Counted from the stretch's first letter, positions 11,036 through 22,162 are shown. The stretch: 64,000 nucleotides of DNA from Pyrenochaeta sp. MPI-SDFR-AT-0127 (GCA_020747015.1 JAGTJM010000017.1:620001-684000), one strand, 5' to 3'. The notes: generated from the sequence alone by a model not told the origin. Numbers and translations are program-made.

Positions 11036-12397
11036 TTATCGTATGCCTGCACGGCCAGCGTTTCCAGTGTTCAATGGACACTCTCCACCTTCGACTAAAT
11101 ACGTAGCAACAGGGGCGGCGAGACCATTGTCTAGAAACCATTCACCCCTCTCCGGCGTGAGCGAGAGCCATCCTGACAAGGTCGCTCGCTCAAGGTGTAA
11201 CGTCTCGCAGATTATCTGTAGTACATCGCGCCAGCCCCATTCTTGCCCAACCACCGAAGTGTCCAATTCAAGATGCAAATGGTGAAACCGAAGATCTTTC
11301 AACGTCGAACTGTGTCTCTCTAGAAGCGCCAATAGCCTCTTTGGAGTCGAATCGAAGTTCCGCAGCGATAACATCCGAAGCTTCGGCCATGTGAAATCTT
11401 GAGGAAAGATAACATCAGCTGTCGAATCTATTGCAGAATCTTCTCTATAGTCGCTGCAGAACTCCCCGAGATCGACCTCCAGGCTCTCGAGGTTGACTAG
11501 CCTTGTCAGAAACTCAGCAAGGTGACCATGGGACAGAACGTCCTGCGCCATTTGAGAGAAGTTGTCCGTTGTAAAGTGCTCATGGTATTCATTCCACCCG
11601 TCAGCCCGGTCGGTGAGTCTGAAATGGAAGCTAGTCAACGTGTCGAGTGTACCAGCCACATTGATTGGTTCTTCAAAGGCCGTATAGCATAAAGCATCAA
11701 TGCTTAACTTGCTGAGACAAAGGCCTGGTAACATCCGAAGAGTCTCCAAAGCCTCCGCGCCTGGTCGGTAGATATCTGGTATATAAGGTCCATCCATATG
11801 AAGGCCTTCTCCGCGAAGCAACACCGGCTCGTCGTTTGCACTGTATTCAACGATGTCTCCCCATTTTTCGAGGCCACGGTGGGCCTGGGATAGATCACCG
11901 TTAAGAACAAGAATGGTGCGTAGGTTCTCAAAACCAAGCAGCGCCGCATGGAGAACCTCAATACGCCTGTTTTGATCTTCATCCTTCGCCTTGTCGACAT
12001 ATGCCTCCCACTCTTGCTGGTTCTTTGCCAGCTGGCCTAGCTTGGCTCCATGGCACGTCTCAAATTCAGGCGAACCCCAAGGTCGCAGGCTGTCTGATTT
12101 TTCCTTGAAGTAATCCTGCCAGCTAGGCAGACCTTGCACATACGGTATCCTCCAATAGTTGGCATCCCAAAAAGCAACCTTCACTTGCTTCCGAAGATGC
12201 TCATTGCCTTTGATGGCTTTGACTCGCGCGATGCTGGCGCCACTACAATGGAATGTGATTGTTTGAAACAGCTCCTCTGCGCCTATCTCTGCGCAGCATT
12301 TGTTCAAGAGTCGATAGTTTGGTATGTCTTGGGAATTGATGTATCGCGCAAGTATTCGATGTACTTCTGGCGGGAGATATAAATTGGTTGAGCCCAT
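11036..12397 (-). CDS. F-box-like protein with leucine-rich C-terminal region
   Basis: A single-exon, 453-residue protein. It begins MGSTNLYLPPEVHRILARYI, followed by a short hydrophobic/cysteine pattern (NYRLLNKCCAEIGAEELF) that matches the N-terminal F-box-like helix bundle common in fungal proteins. The remainder has scattered leucine-rich segments such as FLTRLVNLESLEVDLGEF, LRMLSLRNFDS and LKDLRFHHLHLEL, about one per 30-45 residues. F-box proteins recruit targets to SCF ubiquitin ligases through Skp1; the target is unknown. No membrane segment or signal peptide is present. Fungal genomes hold many divergent members, so the family call is reasonable but the F-box itself is weak. Confidence 0.7.
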   Translation of the reverse strand: MGSTNLYLPPEVHRILARYINSQDIPNYRLLNKCCAEIGAEELFQTITFHCSGASIARVKAIKGNEHLRKQVKVAFWDANYWRIPYVQGLPSWQDYFKEKSDSLRPWGSPEFETCHGAKLGQLAKNQQEWEAYVDKAKDEDQNRRIEVLHAALLGFENLRTILVLNGDLSQAHRGLEKWGDIVEYSANDEPVLLRGEGLHMDGPYIPDIYRPGAEALETLRMLPGLCLSKLSIDALCYTAFEEPINVAGTLDTLTSFHFRLTDRADGWNEYHEHFTTDNFSQMAQDVLSHGHLAEFLTRLVNLESLEVDLGEFCSDYREDSAIDSTADVIFPQDFTWPKLRMLSLRNFDSTPKRLLALLERHSSTLKDLRFHHLHLELDTSVVGQEWGWRDVLQIICETLHLERATLSGWLSLTPERGEWFLDNGLAAPVATYLVEGGECPLNTGNAGRAGIR

Positions 12398-13041
12398 ATT
12401 TCATGTCCTTTAAACCTGGCGTGCTCTCAAGACAATCACTCGGAAATGTATTTCGATGGCCGAAGAACGGCTTCGCGAAAGACTATAATAGCAAGGGAAT
12501 ATCGTAATGGCACTTCAAATTTGCTGAGTTCGCAAACAGAGTGTAGTAAGGATGTATCTGTTTGAGCCCAGCCGCAGAATTCACGCCGTAGCTGCCTGTG
12601 AACGTGGAAAGTGGCTTGATCTTCTGAGGCTGCACAATTCTTGCTTAGCGAACAGTCAAATCTTTGAAAGTGTTTCGAAGTGCAAACGAGTGGCCCAATA
12701 TTCGTAGACTTGACCGGAATTGTATCGTTAGGAAGGAAGCAAGGGGGAAATGGTGGGGTTGGTCTGAAGTCTGGCTGCGGCTGAATTCACCACACGAAAG
12801 CACGAACGCACGTGAGCACAGCTGAGTCTTTGATGTCGAAGTCATCACTGATCAAACATTTGCGTTTAATCAGTCATGGAAACCAAGTCATTACCAAAAA
12901 AATAGGCCGACTTGTCCTATCACGAAAGCGCCAAAGCTCACAAATAGCGTGTCGCACAATTACCATCGATTCTCCTTCCACGCTCCCTTCTTCCCAAGGT
13001 CGGGAAGCCTCCCCGTCTCATCTCATGTGTACTCTTATCTC
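12398..13041. other. Intergenic, 5' of the F-box gene
   Basis: About 640 bp between the start of the F-box gene and the stop of the small secreted protein gene, both on the minus strand. It should contain the F-box promoter. No other structure was noticed. Confidence 0.4.
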
Positions 13042-13535
13042 TTAAACACACTTTCCATCCTCACACCATTTATCACAGCGATACGCAAAGTCGTATCTCT
13101 CAGACCCTTTACACACGAACACTGAGTTCCAGGCTCCAGGACTTGCGAAGCAATTCGGTACTGGGAAAGGGCGTTTACACCCATGACAGGACTGGGCATC
13201 GTACTTGAATTGCTGATTGCAATATTGGTGGAGGAGGTTCTGTTGGTCGACGCCTAGAGTTCGTCAGTATCCTTCGCGAAAGGGAGGAGATGAAAGGGAA
13301 TATGTGCGACGTCAAGCTAAAGAGCTTTGTAAAGGGAGAAGTTTGATGGCGAAAAAATATACAACATACCGAGATCCTGGGTGAGCTGACCGAAACAGTA
13401 CACTCGACCTGGTTCGCAGTTCGCCTTCGCCAGGGAGTGCTGAACACCTTCGATAGCATCGGAGCTCTGTACATCAGGCGAGGGGCGTGATGCAGCGAGG
13501 GTGATAAGATTTATCAAACACAAGAGGAGGTTCAT
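13042..13535 (-). CDS. Small secreted cysteine-rich protein (effector candidate)
   Basis: Two exons on the minus strand, 13535-13370 and 13253-13042, separated by a 116-nt intron (GTATGT..TAG, phase 1); product 125 residues. The second exon runs beyond the obvious open frame and was found only by splicing. The first 16-17 residues (MNLLLCLINLITLAASR) form a signal peptide. The rest contains ten cysteines, allowing five disulphides, in the spacing NC, YC, YC, SC-HGC, NC, VC, RC, WC, KC, with the last three near the C-terminus. There is no known domain. Size, signal and cysteine density fit secreted effector or cell-surface proteins of plant-associated fungi. The intron is longer than its neighbours' and should be confirmed. 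Confidence 0.65.
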
Positions 13536-15022
13536 CGTGGTGAAATGTATGTGTGATGTACTGTGTATACGATACTGGCAGGACACTGGTGCGCTATCTG
13601 GCTGCTTTGCTAGTTGAGTAGTAATGCTCACGCATATATATGTGTGTGCAGGGCGCAGAACGGATCTTTAAAAAAAACTTCAGAAAGTGTTGGAGTGTTT
13701 GTATTGACTCGTAAGGGCTGATATTTAGCAGGGCTGGAAGAAGGCGGGAAGGAATGAAGCACCCAAGCTTTTTATCCAGACTGCGCTTTCCCGGCTTCAC
13801 CACTGAAAATCCTTTTAGTAGCACCAATACTTCAGACACAGGAGCTACTGTGACACCCAAGCTTGTACAAAGGGACTGGGCAACACAACACCAGCCAACC
13901 AAAGCCCGTTATTAGGAGATTTGAATCTTGGTGAATGTTTGGCTTGGAGACATTTACAACTATCTGGAAACTTTGCTCGAATGCAGCGAGCCGGTTGGGT
14001 CGGCACAAGTACAAAGGAATTGGGGAAAGAACTGGTTGAAACAGACGGATAGGAAGGCTGTATTGATTGAGCGTTCTTAAGAGACGCTGCACATACCCTG
14101 GCGAATATGTACGAATCCATGAAGAGCAGTCTCGGCCTTCGAAGCGACAAAGAGATCCGGAACTCCAACCTTACCTTCAAAGGCCTTGATGTCCTTGACG
14201 ATCGACTTTCGAAGAAACCCACAGTTTTCTCAATCAACTTGGACGCGAATTCGGCAGCTGGCAGATCGATCCGGCTTCCGACAGGAGATTTGACAATCTA
14301 CCTACTCTCCGCGCCCTTGTTCACAGGATTTGTGAATGTAGAAGTCTCAGATTTATAGTTTCTTAGAACAGAGTGCAATCATTATTGAGCTCATGGCTAC
14401 TATTATCTTGATCTGGGTTAGTAGCCTCATTACAATAAATAGTCATAGGGTTGCCAACAGCCTTGCAGGATTGTCGTGAGTAGGCTCGGCTATTATTCTC
14501 AAGAATACGAGTGGCAGTGAAGGCTTAGGTAAAGGTTAAATGCACGTACTAACCCTTTAGGAAAAGCGATGAATGTTTCTATGATAAATCTAGGTCTCAT
14601 CTTACTTTCCTTGTCACATGCCCAAATCTCCAATGTGTGGAGCACGTGGCTTGCCAAGAGACGAAGATCGTGCTACCTGAGTGACCACGCTTTCAGATGA
14701 CGGCCCCCATTCTCCCCACGTGTCTACTAGTCCTTCAAAACTGACTGGTCAGTTTGGTAGAAAGGTTGTGTCTTTTTTTTTGGGGGTAGTGGGTCTTTCC
14801 TGCAAGGCTGAATGGTCAGGCAGCCTTTAGCCATTGCTACCCAATGACGGAAGGAACAAGGCTGAGGTAGGATGTGTTGCGGCTTTATCAAGGATGGAGG
14901 ACCTCCTACCAAGCCGCCATCTCACTGGTTCAAAACAAGCACTTGCCTTTGCCTTGTTAAATGCGGCGTGTAATAGCCAAGATAAGAAAGCCTCGAATGC
15001 TACGTTCGAGTGGTGGTCCTGC
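13536..15022. other. Intergenic, possible gene debris
   Basis: No frame in this 1.5-kb stretch shows a recognised domain. Overlapping frames on both strands between 13850 and 14360 have mildly protein-like composition but no consistent splice model, so no gene is called. Homopolymer tracts (T8 then G5) occur at about 14772-14785. Confidence 0.4.
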
Positions 15023-15172
15023 ACTGACGTGTAAGAGCGGGAGCAGCAGGTAGCGCTCACATATCAGTGAGCCTGTTGTAACCCCCCTCCCCACACTCTC
15101 GCAACTACACTGACGTGTCAGAGTAGGTGCAGGGCTTGCTCTCGTATAAGAGTGAGCCCGGTGCAACCCTCC
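15023..15172 (+). repeat. Two imperfect ~65-bp direct repeats with internal hairpins
   Basis: Copy A (15023-15090) and copy B (15109-15172) both begin ACTGACGTGT, continue with a GAG/CAG-rich segment, contain a short inverted repeat ending in GTGAGCC, and close with a pyrimidine run (AACCC..CTCC). In copy A the inverted repeat is exact: GCTCAC (15055-15060) and GTGAGC (15067-15072) around six bases. Each copy carries a TGACGT core, the binding core of bZIP (CRE/AP-1-like) factors. The pair lies 130-280 bp upstream of the Cys/His-rich gene at 15298 and may be a promoter duplication. Regulatory use is inference. Confidence 0.55.
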
Positions 15173-15297
15173 ACCCTTCTGACTTCAACGAGACTTTCCC
15201 AGCCTCATTAATCTTGCCTTCTCCATCTATAGGACTACATAAAAGCACCCGCTCTTTTTTAAATTGTAATCTTGCTCCAGTCCGACAGATATATACA

Positions 15298-15816
15298 ATG
15301 ACAATGAGCAAATCCCTTCCCTTGAGTCGTACCAGCGATTTGTCCGCTGTTGCTAGCAACGACGGCGCTCGCTCTATCTTGCCGGGCAACTTTAATTTCT
15401 CTGTTGAGATCATTTCGGGCGACTACACTATTCGGCCTGATGGGACAGTCCATGGTAGCTTTATCACCAACCCCGACAAAACCGAATGCCAAGTGTGCAG
15501 AATGGTTTTCCGCAACCTAGAAAAGGTCAATGAGCATCAAGAACGATTCCGATGGCCATGCAAGAACTGTTACGGTGACCTAATATGGTGTCAGTCTGGG
15601 TGGGCAGAATATCAAGCCATACCTTACTGCACTTTTGCCTGCGTGGAGCACGGCAAGTGTTTCGATACGGGCAAAGCAGCTCAGGACCATGGTTTGCGCG
15701 AACAGCACAGAAGATGCTTTTATCCGAGATGCAGAAGTGACATGGCGAGGAATGACTATGATCCATGGTACATTTACCATCATATCAAGGATTATCACGC
15801 TCAAGGACGTGTCTGA
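15298..15816 (+). CDS. Cys/His-rich putative zinc-binding protein
   Basis: A 172-residue protein from the ATG at 15298 (context ATACAATG); the frame is open further upstream but that part looks like leader. After about 60 unremarkable residues the protein is very rich in Cys and His pairs: ECQVC followed by NEHQ, PCKNC, WCQ, YCTFAC, EHGKC, EQHRRC, YPRC and YHHIKDYH. This resembles a series of irregular C2H2-type zinc modules. No exact consensus finger is formed, so the fold is uncertain. No signal peptide or helix-rich membrane region is present. It has no obvious partner gene nearby. It may act in nucleic-acid or protein binding; I do not recognise a named family. Confidence 0.6.
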   Translation: MTMSKSLPLSRTSDLSAVASNDGARSILPGNFNFSVEIISGDYTIRPDGTVHGSFITNPDKTECQVCRMVFRNLEKVNEHQERFRWPCKNCYGDLIWCQSGWAEYQAIPYCTFACVEHGKCFDTGKAAQDHGLREQHRRCFYPRCRSDMARNDYDPWYIYHHIKDYHAQGRV

Positions 15817-16841
15817 AATCCTAGTGTTGGAAATAGACCCTTGCTTGCTGTGAGTCTGACTCGTTCTGCAAAAACTCTTCTAAGACTTCTGACTTGCTTG
15901 TAGCTCCATGTCCAATCTCAAACCGTACGCCCGTGGAATCCCATTGCCTTCGCGATTGTACAACATACCGAAGATATCGATGCTGTATATCAGCAGATTT
16001 GTCGGTCGCTTCCATCAGAAGTAAATGGTCGAGACGATATTAGATTCTGAGGGCTGGAATTTCAAGACCTCCATTGATATGAATTGGTAATGGGCATTTA
16101 GAAGTATGCACAAAAGGGGGACCATAAAGCCTCAGCTCTGTATTCCGTCTTCTATCCCATTTCTTCTGAAACTTCATTTATTACCAACTCTAGTGAAATG
16201 TTCATAATATCCGCTCGCCAACTTGTTATCATAGCCTGCATATCGAAATAATACACGATTCTAGATAGTAACAAATCATTGCCTTTTGATACTAATAGAC
16301 GAGGTCTTTAGTGCATTCTTCTACTAGAATTTCCCTGTTACGGGTTATACAGAGGTACTGCCGTCTAGGATCAAACCACCATCGAAAATCTACGATTGCC
16401 AAGTTATCTACAGTGCTTATTAGTTCAATATGAATAGGTCCGAGCTGGAGAGCCTACCAGAAGTTTCAGACGCGGCTCAGCCAAACGTGCATGGTAGCAG
16501 AGGCGGCGGTTGAGGGCGCATGATATCGGAGCATCCTCACGCTCGGGTGCTCCAGGCTGTGGTTAAAATGAGCAAACCCGCGCACGGAATATCAGGTGGT
16601 GTGAAAACGCGGATATGGGGCAATACGCGACCTTATCTCCGAGTCGGATGTGGGGGAGATGCGGGCCCGCACTTCGACGTAGCCTCATTGGAAATTCGGA
16701 TGCGGACGACGCAGTTATGCGCGATCTGTTCACGGCTTTGGAGTCATTAAGTAATGATCGATAGATATTGAAGATTGCGGGCCGCATAGAGAAGACAGCC
16801 CTTTCTTTCCACCTATTCTTATCGACACATCTGTGTGCCAA
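15817..16841. other. Intergenic
   Basis: About 1 kb between the Cys/His-rich gene and the dehydratase gene. It is A/T-rich in its first half. The part next to 16842 should hold the dehydratase promoter. No other feature was noticed. Confidence 0.4.
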
Positions 16842-18017
16842 ATGTCTACCAAGCCCGTCATCAAAGCAGTGGCCCCGCTCCATGTTGGCCAGTTTCTCTT
16901 CGTTCGCATAGAGACGGATGGCGGTGTTGTGGGCTGGGGAGAAGCCGGAGTATGGGGTCATATCCAAGCAGGAGCCACAGCAGTCGAACGCTTTGCAGAG
17001 TACCTGGCTGGCAGACCAGCATTCGACATTGAGCATCACTGGAATGTCATGCACCGTTTCAGCTATTTTCAAGGCATGGCCATTAACGCTGCCATCTCAG
17101 GGATTGACATTGCATTGTGGGACATCAAGGGTAAAATTCTTGGTGTGCCAGTATGGGAACTTCTTGGCGGAGCCTGTCGCAAAAAGGCGAGAGTGTACGG
17201 ACACATCTACGAGAAGGATATAGAGGGCATCCTTACGGAGTGCAAAAAGAAAATGGATTTGGGCTACACTGCTTTCGGCCACATCAACCCTTTCCTTGAC
17301 GAAGGTCACGACCAGGTCTACTTCAAGACTCATGTCAAGAAGATGCAAGATGCGGCAGATAATGTACGCCGAATGCGAGAAACCGTGGGCGACAAGGTCG
17401 ACCTTCTCATCGAGTTGCACCGTCGACTGACACCGGCCGAGGCTGTCACTTTCACCAACATGATCAAAGACTACAATCCTATGTTTGTCGAGGATCCAAT
17501 TCGCCCAGAGAACGCCGATGCTATGGCCCGCGTCGCAGACCGAATTGCTGTACCAATCGCGACCGGCGAAAGATTCAGTACCATTTACGAATTTCAGGCC
17601 CTTTTGTCACGTAACGCGGTGGAATACGTCCGCGTTGATGTGGCTCTCTGCGGTGGAATTACAGGAGCAAAGAAGGTCGCCGCGATGGCAGAGGCACACA
17701 ACTGCCAAGTCGTGCCTCACAATCCGCTCTCTCCTATCGGTCTGGCTGCTTGTCTACAAATTGCTGCCAGCGTGCCCAATTTTGCGATACAGGAATACGC
17801 GACTGGGTTTGAGAGTGGAGTCTTTACTTCATCCTTGGACCACCTCGGTAGCAATGTCGTCGACTTTGTACCCAAGGTTGAGCAAGGCTTTGTTGATATT
17901 CCCATGGGACCGGGAATCGGTGTTAACGTCGTCGAGAATGCTAGTGAGATTCGACCTCCGCTGGTGCAACCAATGCACATGAGGCCGCACTTTGACGGAT
18001 TCGTGGTGGATCAATGA
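16842..18017 (+). CDS. Enolase-superfamily sugar-acid dehydratase (D-galactonate dehydratase type)
   Basis: A single-exon, 391-residue protein of the mandelate racemase / muconate-lactonising enzyme superfamily. These enzymes remove a proton alpha to a carboxylate and, in this subgroup, water, giving a 2-keto-3-deoxy acid. The start is the ATG at 16842; an open frame nine bases longer starts at GTG. Catalytic positions align with E. coli galactonate dehydratase with a constant offset of eight: Glu191, His193, Glu217, Glu243 (in IATGERF) and His293 (in VVPHNPLSPIG). The first metal ligand is Glu where the bacterial enzyme has Asp. The capping-domain start and GIDIALWDIKGK segment are normal. 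The natural sugar acid is unknown. The CocE hydrolase gene converges on it 285 bp downstream. Confidence 0.85.
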   Translation: MSTKPVIKAVAPLHVGQFLFVRIETDGGVVGWGEAGVWGHIQAGATAVERFAEYLAGRPAFDIEHHWNVMHRFSYFQGMAINAAISGIDIALWDIKGKILGVPVWELLGGACRKKARVYGHIYEKDIEGILTECKKKMDLGYTAFGHINPFLDEGHDQVYFKTHVKKMQDAADNVRRMRETVGDKVDLLIELHRRLTPAEAVTFTNMIKDYNPMFVEDPIRPENADAMARVADRIAVPIATGERFSTIYEFQALLSRNAVEYVRVDVALCGGITGAKKVAAMAEAHNCQVVPHNPLSPIGLAACLQIAASVPNFAIQEYATGFESGVFTSSLDHLGSNVVDFVPKVEQGFVDIPMGPGIGVNVVENASEIRPPLVQPMHMRPHFDGFVVDQ

Positions 18018-18302
18018 AACGTAGAATAGAAGAAAATCTATCCAATACATATTTAAACCTACTGTGTGTGGTGCTCATAGGAAATCCTTTGAGGTTTTGG
18101 TTATGGGTACGTGTCCCTTGAGTCACGCTAGGAGGCCCTCGGCATACGTCGATGTGCTTTATTCTCCCACGACTACCATATAGTACTATTCATGTCCTTA
18201 GCCGCGCGAGAAAGACCAAACTACATTATCCCGAGATGCCAGTATTTCAATATGCATTTATTGACACGACTCTGCTGATCTTAATATTTGACATAACTCA
18301 TT

Positions 18303-20193
18303 TCATAATCTGGGAATGATGGGAAGTACAACGTAGTTGCTATAGGTTGGTCCGAAATGAAGATGATTGATGCCGTCGAAACGTTCCGCAATTCTATACG
18401 TATAGTAAGTGGTAGGTCGGAAGACGGACAGGATGAATTGCATACCTCTCGCCACCTTCGTGGACAAATGGTCCAACACCAGGTGTGTCACCTGCACTTA
18501 TCTCGACTGAAATCTTCTCGCCGGGTAAGACAGCAATGTTGGTGGGCCAAATTTCAATATCAACAGGATAAACCTCTCCTGGGATGACTGGTAGGACGTC
18601 GGTGGAGAAATAATCGCGATAAGGTCGGTACTCGCGATGATTGGGGTGCTCCTTGTTGACCTTGCGCAAGCTCACTCTCTGGCACCCTCTCGTTACGGCA
18701 GCGGCATCGCCGATCGTGCCTGTAAAGACCCGTTCCGTACCATCGGCGTTCCATTGCCGTATGATGAAGAATACGTCAATGTCTTTGGGCACTGTGCCGT
18801 CGGGTTTGCGGGTCACGGAAAGATTGACATGGGCAACGATATGACCAGTAATTTCGAGTTCTTGCTCGAAGGATGCCGTCGTGAAGCGGTAGCAATATGG
18901 ATTGGCCAAAGTAGTCAAGGCGGGGTATGATAGCCTTTCGTGTGCTTCGGTAGTTGGCTGCTGCGGTGTCCATTGGAGGTTTGGGGTCAGATAGTACTTG
19001 GTGTAGTCGGTTTCCGGCAAGGGCCAATCTGGCGCATTCAACCACGAGTAAATTCCCCCCGCTGCAGACTCGACACTCTTGTAGTCGAAGGGACCTTTTC
19101 GAGATTGATACGTAACTCGAGGCTGCTGGCCCTTGGTCCAGCCCGCGTAGTCGTCGTCTTTGAGGAATGCTGATAAGAAGCTTTCTTGTGTCTGAACTTC
19201 CACGTCGGAATAGAATGGCAAATCATGCCGACCGCTTCCAACACGCAGAAACTTGTGCTGCGAGCCTGCTAGCATATAGCCCTCGATGTTTCCTCTAAGA
19301 TGGACTACCAGGTTACTCCAGTTGCCAAACGACAGGAGTGGAACCTCGATGTCTCCGAGGTTGTAGTCGCGTGATGCAAAATATTCGTCGTCACGGAAGA
19401 AGGCGTGGAGATTATCTACATCTTGATCGGCTCGATTTTTCTGCAACTCCTCCTCGCTGAGATCACCCTCAATCGTATTTGGACCACGACCGTTCTTCGA
19501 GCGATCAGCAAGACCGTATTGATTTGATCTAACCTGTTTGCCCATCCAGAACTGCAGAAATGGTAACAACATGATACCGCCATGACGGCAACGGTCGCGG
19601 TAATAATCAGCCATTCCCTCGTATGGGATGATGCAAGCAAGTCCACGAGGACGACGCGCCGCTACTCTCCACTGGCTTCCAGCAAAATAGCTGATTCCCA
19701 AGAGACCAACCTTGCCATTCGACCATGGCTGGTCAGCAGCCCACTCTATAAGCTCGGCAAACGCATCGGATGTCGATGCTGACATGGTATCGAGGAAGCC
19801 TGGGGACTGCCCGATGCCAATCTCATCGGCGCGTACAACGGCATAGCCTTTGCTAGTCCAGAATTTCGGATCGGGGACTTCGAAACAAGAGTGTTCGGAT
19901 CGCTGATTAGGATTGATGTCGTGCCAGGCGTGAGGAAGGAATCTGAATTCAAAGAAATGAGCTTCTTGAGATCATTTTCCACTGCCTTTCACTCACTCTG
20001 AAGTATGGGTGTCTTTGCCATACGGCCCGTATGTCATAATGACTGGTGCACGCTCAACATGTTTGGGCCTGTAGACATTGCATCTTATCAGGCCTCTGAC
20101 AGATTTTGGACGGACAGTCACGTTCTGTTCGAAAATGTAGTCGTACGATGTCTGATCAACCTTGGTAATGTCTTCTCGGATTTGATTGGGCAT
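18303..20193 (-). CDS. CocE/NonD-type alpha/beta hydrolase (X-Pro dipeptidyl-peptidase S15 family)
   Basis: Three exons on the minus strand: 20193-19997, 19942-18446 and 18393-18303; introns 19943-19996 and 18394-18445. The product is 594 residues. The N-terminal half is an alpha/beta hydrolase: YGPYGK strand, WTSKGYAVVRADEIGIG, and the nucleophile elbow LGISYFAG with Ser150. The C-terminal half is the jelly-roll of this family, with VIPGEVYPVDIEIWPTNIAV and VHEGGE, and ends in LPIIPRL, which is supplied by the small third exon. Members hydrolyse esters or amides (cocaine, acyl lactams, Xaa-Pro peptides). The gene diverges from the LigB-type dioxygenase gene, with 470 bp between the two starts, so the two may share control. 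Substrate unknown. Confidence 0.85.
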
Positions 20194-20663
20194 TGCGTTC
20201 GTAGTGGGGATGAAGGAACACTTCCGCTTTCAATTTTAGTATCCAGCGGCACGACCAATTTGAGTAGCAATAATGACTTTATAATTCAGATCGGGGACGA
20301 AAAAATAATAATAAATGGCGCTGGCCTTGGATGGAAGACTACTCCTGGGGCTGATGTACGCAAACGTCTGAATGTCGTGTTGTTGCAACTTTCTCGGGAT
20401 GTGGCGGACCGCGGGTTCGACGCGCTCCAACCACCGCTTTCGGGCCCGCACCATCAGGAGGCAAATACTAAGATTGGAGCAGTGCGTTTTATGTGAGCGG
20501 ATGGAAGCGAGTAAGTGGAGAGTCGTGCGAACAGTATGATCCGAACGAGCACTGGCTTGCGCAGAATGCTGGTCCTCGCAGTGGCTAATAACCAGAACAT
20601 GCTTGGGTGTTCTAGTAGATCGACTTTCAATTCACCCACACGTTGACTAAGTGAAGGCTCACC
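20194..20663. promoter_or_regulatory. Shared promoter between hydrolase and dioxygenase genes
   Basis: A 470-bp stretch between the divergent starts of the CocE-type hydrolase (minus) and the LigB-type dioxygenase (plus). It should hold both promoters. I could not assign a specific factor site. Confidence 0.45.
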
Positions 20664-21729
20664 ATGGCAGGTAAGAACTCAGTCTCTATTCCACTACTTG
20701 AAGCTTAGAGAGGATGATGCTAAAGCTGCATATGGATTAGAACTAGCACCCGTCCACTTCCTTTCTCATGGGACCACAATGCTGCTCGGCGAAGATTCCA
20801 AGATACGAGATTACTGGCGAAAGATTGGAAGGGATGCCTTGAATCACGGCATCAAAGGCGTCATCATAATGGTAGGCCGAACCAAACGTGACTGATGTGA
20901 ACTTCGAGACGTACTAACTGGCTATTACAGGGTGCGCATTGGAACGCAGAAGGCGAGAAAGTAAAGCTCGCGACGAATCCTTCTCCTACCTTCATGCCTC
21001 TCGCCAACACAGATGCCAAACACTGGGTCGAATGGAAGCCAGTGCCGGATCTCGCAACCTCGCGACGCATCGTGAATGTGCTCAATGAAGCAGGCATAGA
21101 GGCAGAAGAAGATCCCAAGTTTGAGTGGATGATTGACACGTTCCCAGTTTTGATCGCCATGTTTGGAGACAAGTGTCCTCCCACCACGATCATTTCCCAG
21201 AATGCCTATTTCGATCCATTCTTTCACACACGAATCGGGGCAGCACTTCGCTTTCTACGAGGAGAGAAATATCTGATCATTGGCTCGGGCGGCGGTACAC
21301 ACAACCTCTACCGCGCAGAGTGGAAGTTCATGCTTAAGTACAAGGATAACTTTGCCATGGAGAAACCTCCTGAGAAAGAAAGCATCGAGTTTCGTCAATC
21401 TCTGGAGGATGTTTTCTGTAAAAATGCTGGCGGTCCCGAATTACGCCGCGGCCTAGCAAGGCTCATAAAGAATCCTTACTTCCGCGAGGCACATGGCACA
21501 GACGAACATTATGTTTCAGCTTGTTTCGTGGCAGGTGCTATTGGGGAGCCTGAGGATCGCGGGTCCAAGGCTGTGCTTGGAGCGGAGGCCTGGGAATTGG
21601 TGAGTTGTCAAATCTGTCCCATTGCCATGGGATTACACCTCGCTGACCTGTGTGCAGCGGACTCAATGCGAATCTCAGTTTAGTCTCGGACAATGGCCAA
21701 AGTCGTGGAGGAAGCAGGTGGCTACATAG
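20664..21729 (+). CDS. LigB-type extradiol aromatic ring-cleavage dioxygenase
   Basis: Best model has four exons: 20664-20670, 20711-20871, 20931-21599 and 21658-21729, giving 302 residues. The family is the class III (LigB / DOPA 4,5-dioxygenase) extradiol enzymes, which open catechol rings with non-haem Fe(II). Expected histidines are present in FLSHGTTM, GAHWNAEG, GSGGGTHNL and TDEHYV. The C-terminal exon adds TQCESQFSLGQW, a typical fungal ending. The 7-nt first exon and 40-nt intron are the weak point: they are the only way I found to put an ATG ahead of the conserved LAPVHF start, and they use an unusual TTAGAG acceptor. The rest is solid. It neighbours a hydrolase, a reductase and, further right, an FAD monooxygenase, as in aromatic degradation. 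Confidence 0.82.
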
Positions 21730-22162
21730 AACGACCTGCGCCGATTGGCATTAGAGTTACACGAATATCTGATAGTGATTTCCGTATCTTGTCTATGCAA
21801 AATTGCTGCCAATATGACACTACCATATTCTCAACTACAACGTTCTCGAATAGCATCAGACACGACTCCTTTTGGCCTGTTCTTTACAGAACACATCAAT
21901 GTGAAGCGAGAAAGAAGATAGAGATCTCTGGTAATGGTAAGCCTTATAATGTTTGATCAGTTTTGATGTTACCCGGCCTGGCCGACGAGTAAAACCTGCG
22001 CTGTCCTAGGCATGGCGACTTCGGGACACACTTTCCGACATGTCCACTTAGTATCCGAGCGCTCAGACATGAACGTACTGTTGATATGTCATCGTGCAAA
22101 AATACATTTCTTCTCATGCGTTCTCCATGTGGTGAACGTCTATCTCAACGAATCCTGGAATT

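Noticed and set aside
13845..14358. Overlapping frames on both strands that might be a gene
   Set aside because: Some short stretches look protein-like, but no consistent exon model and no domain could be built on either strand.
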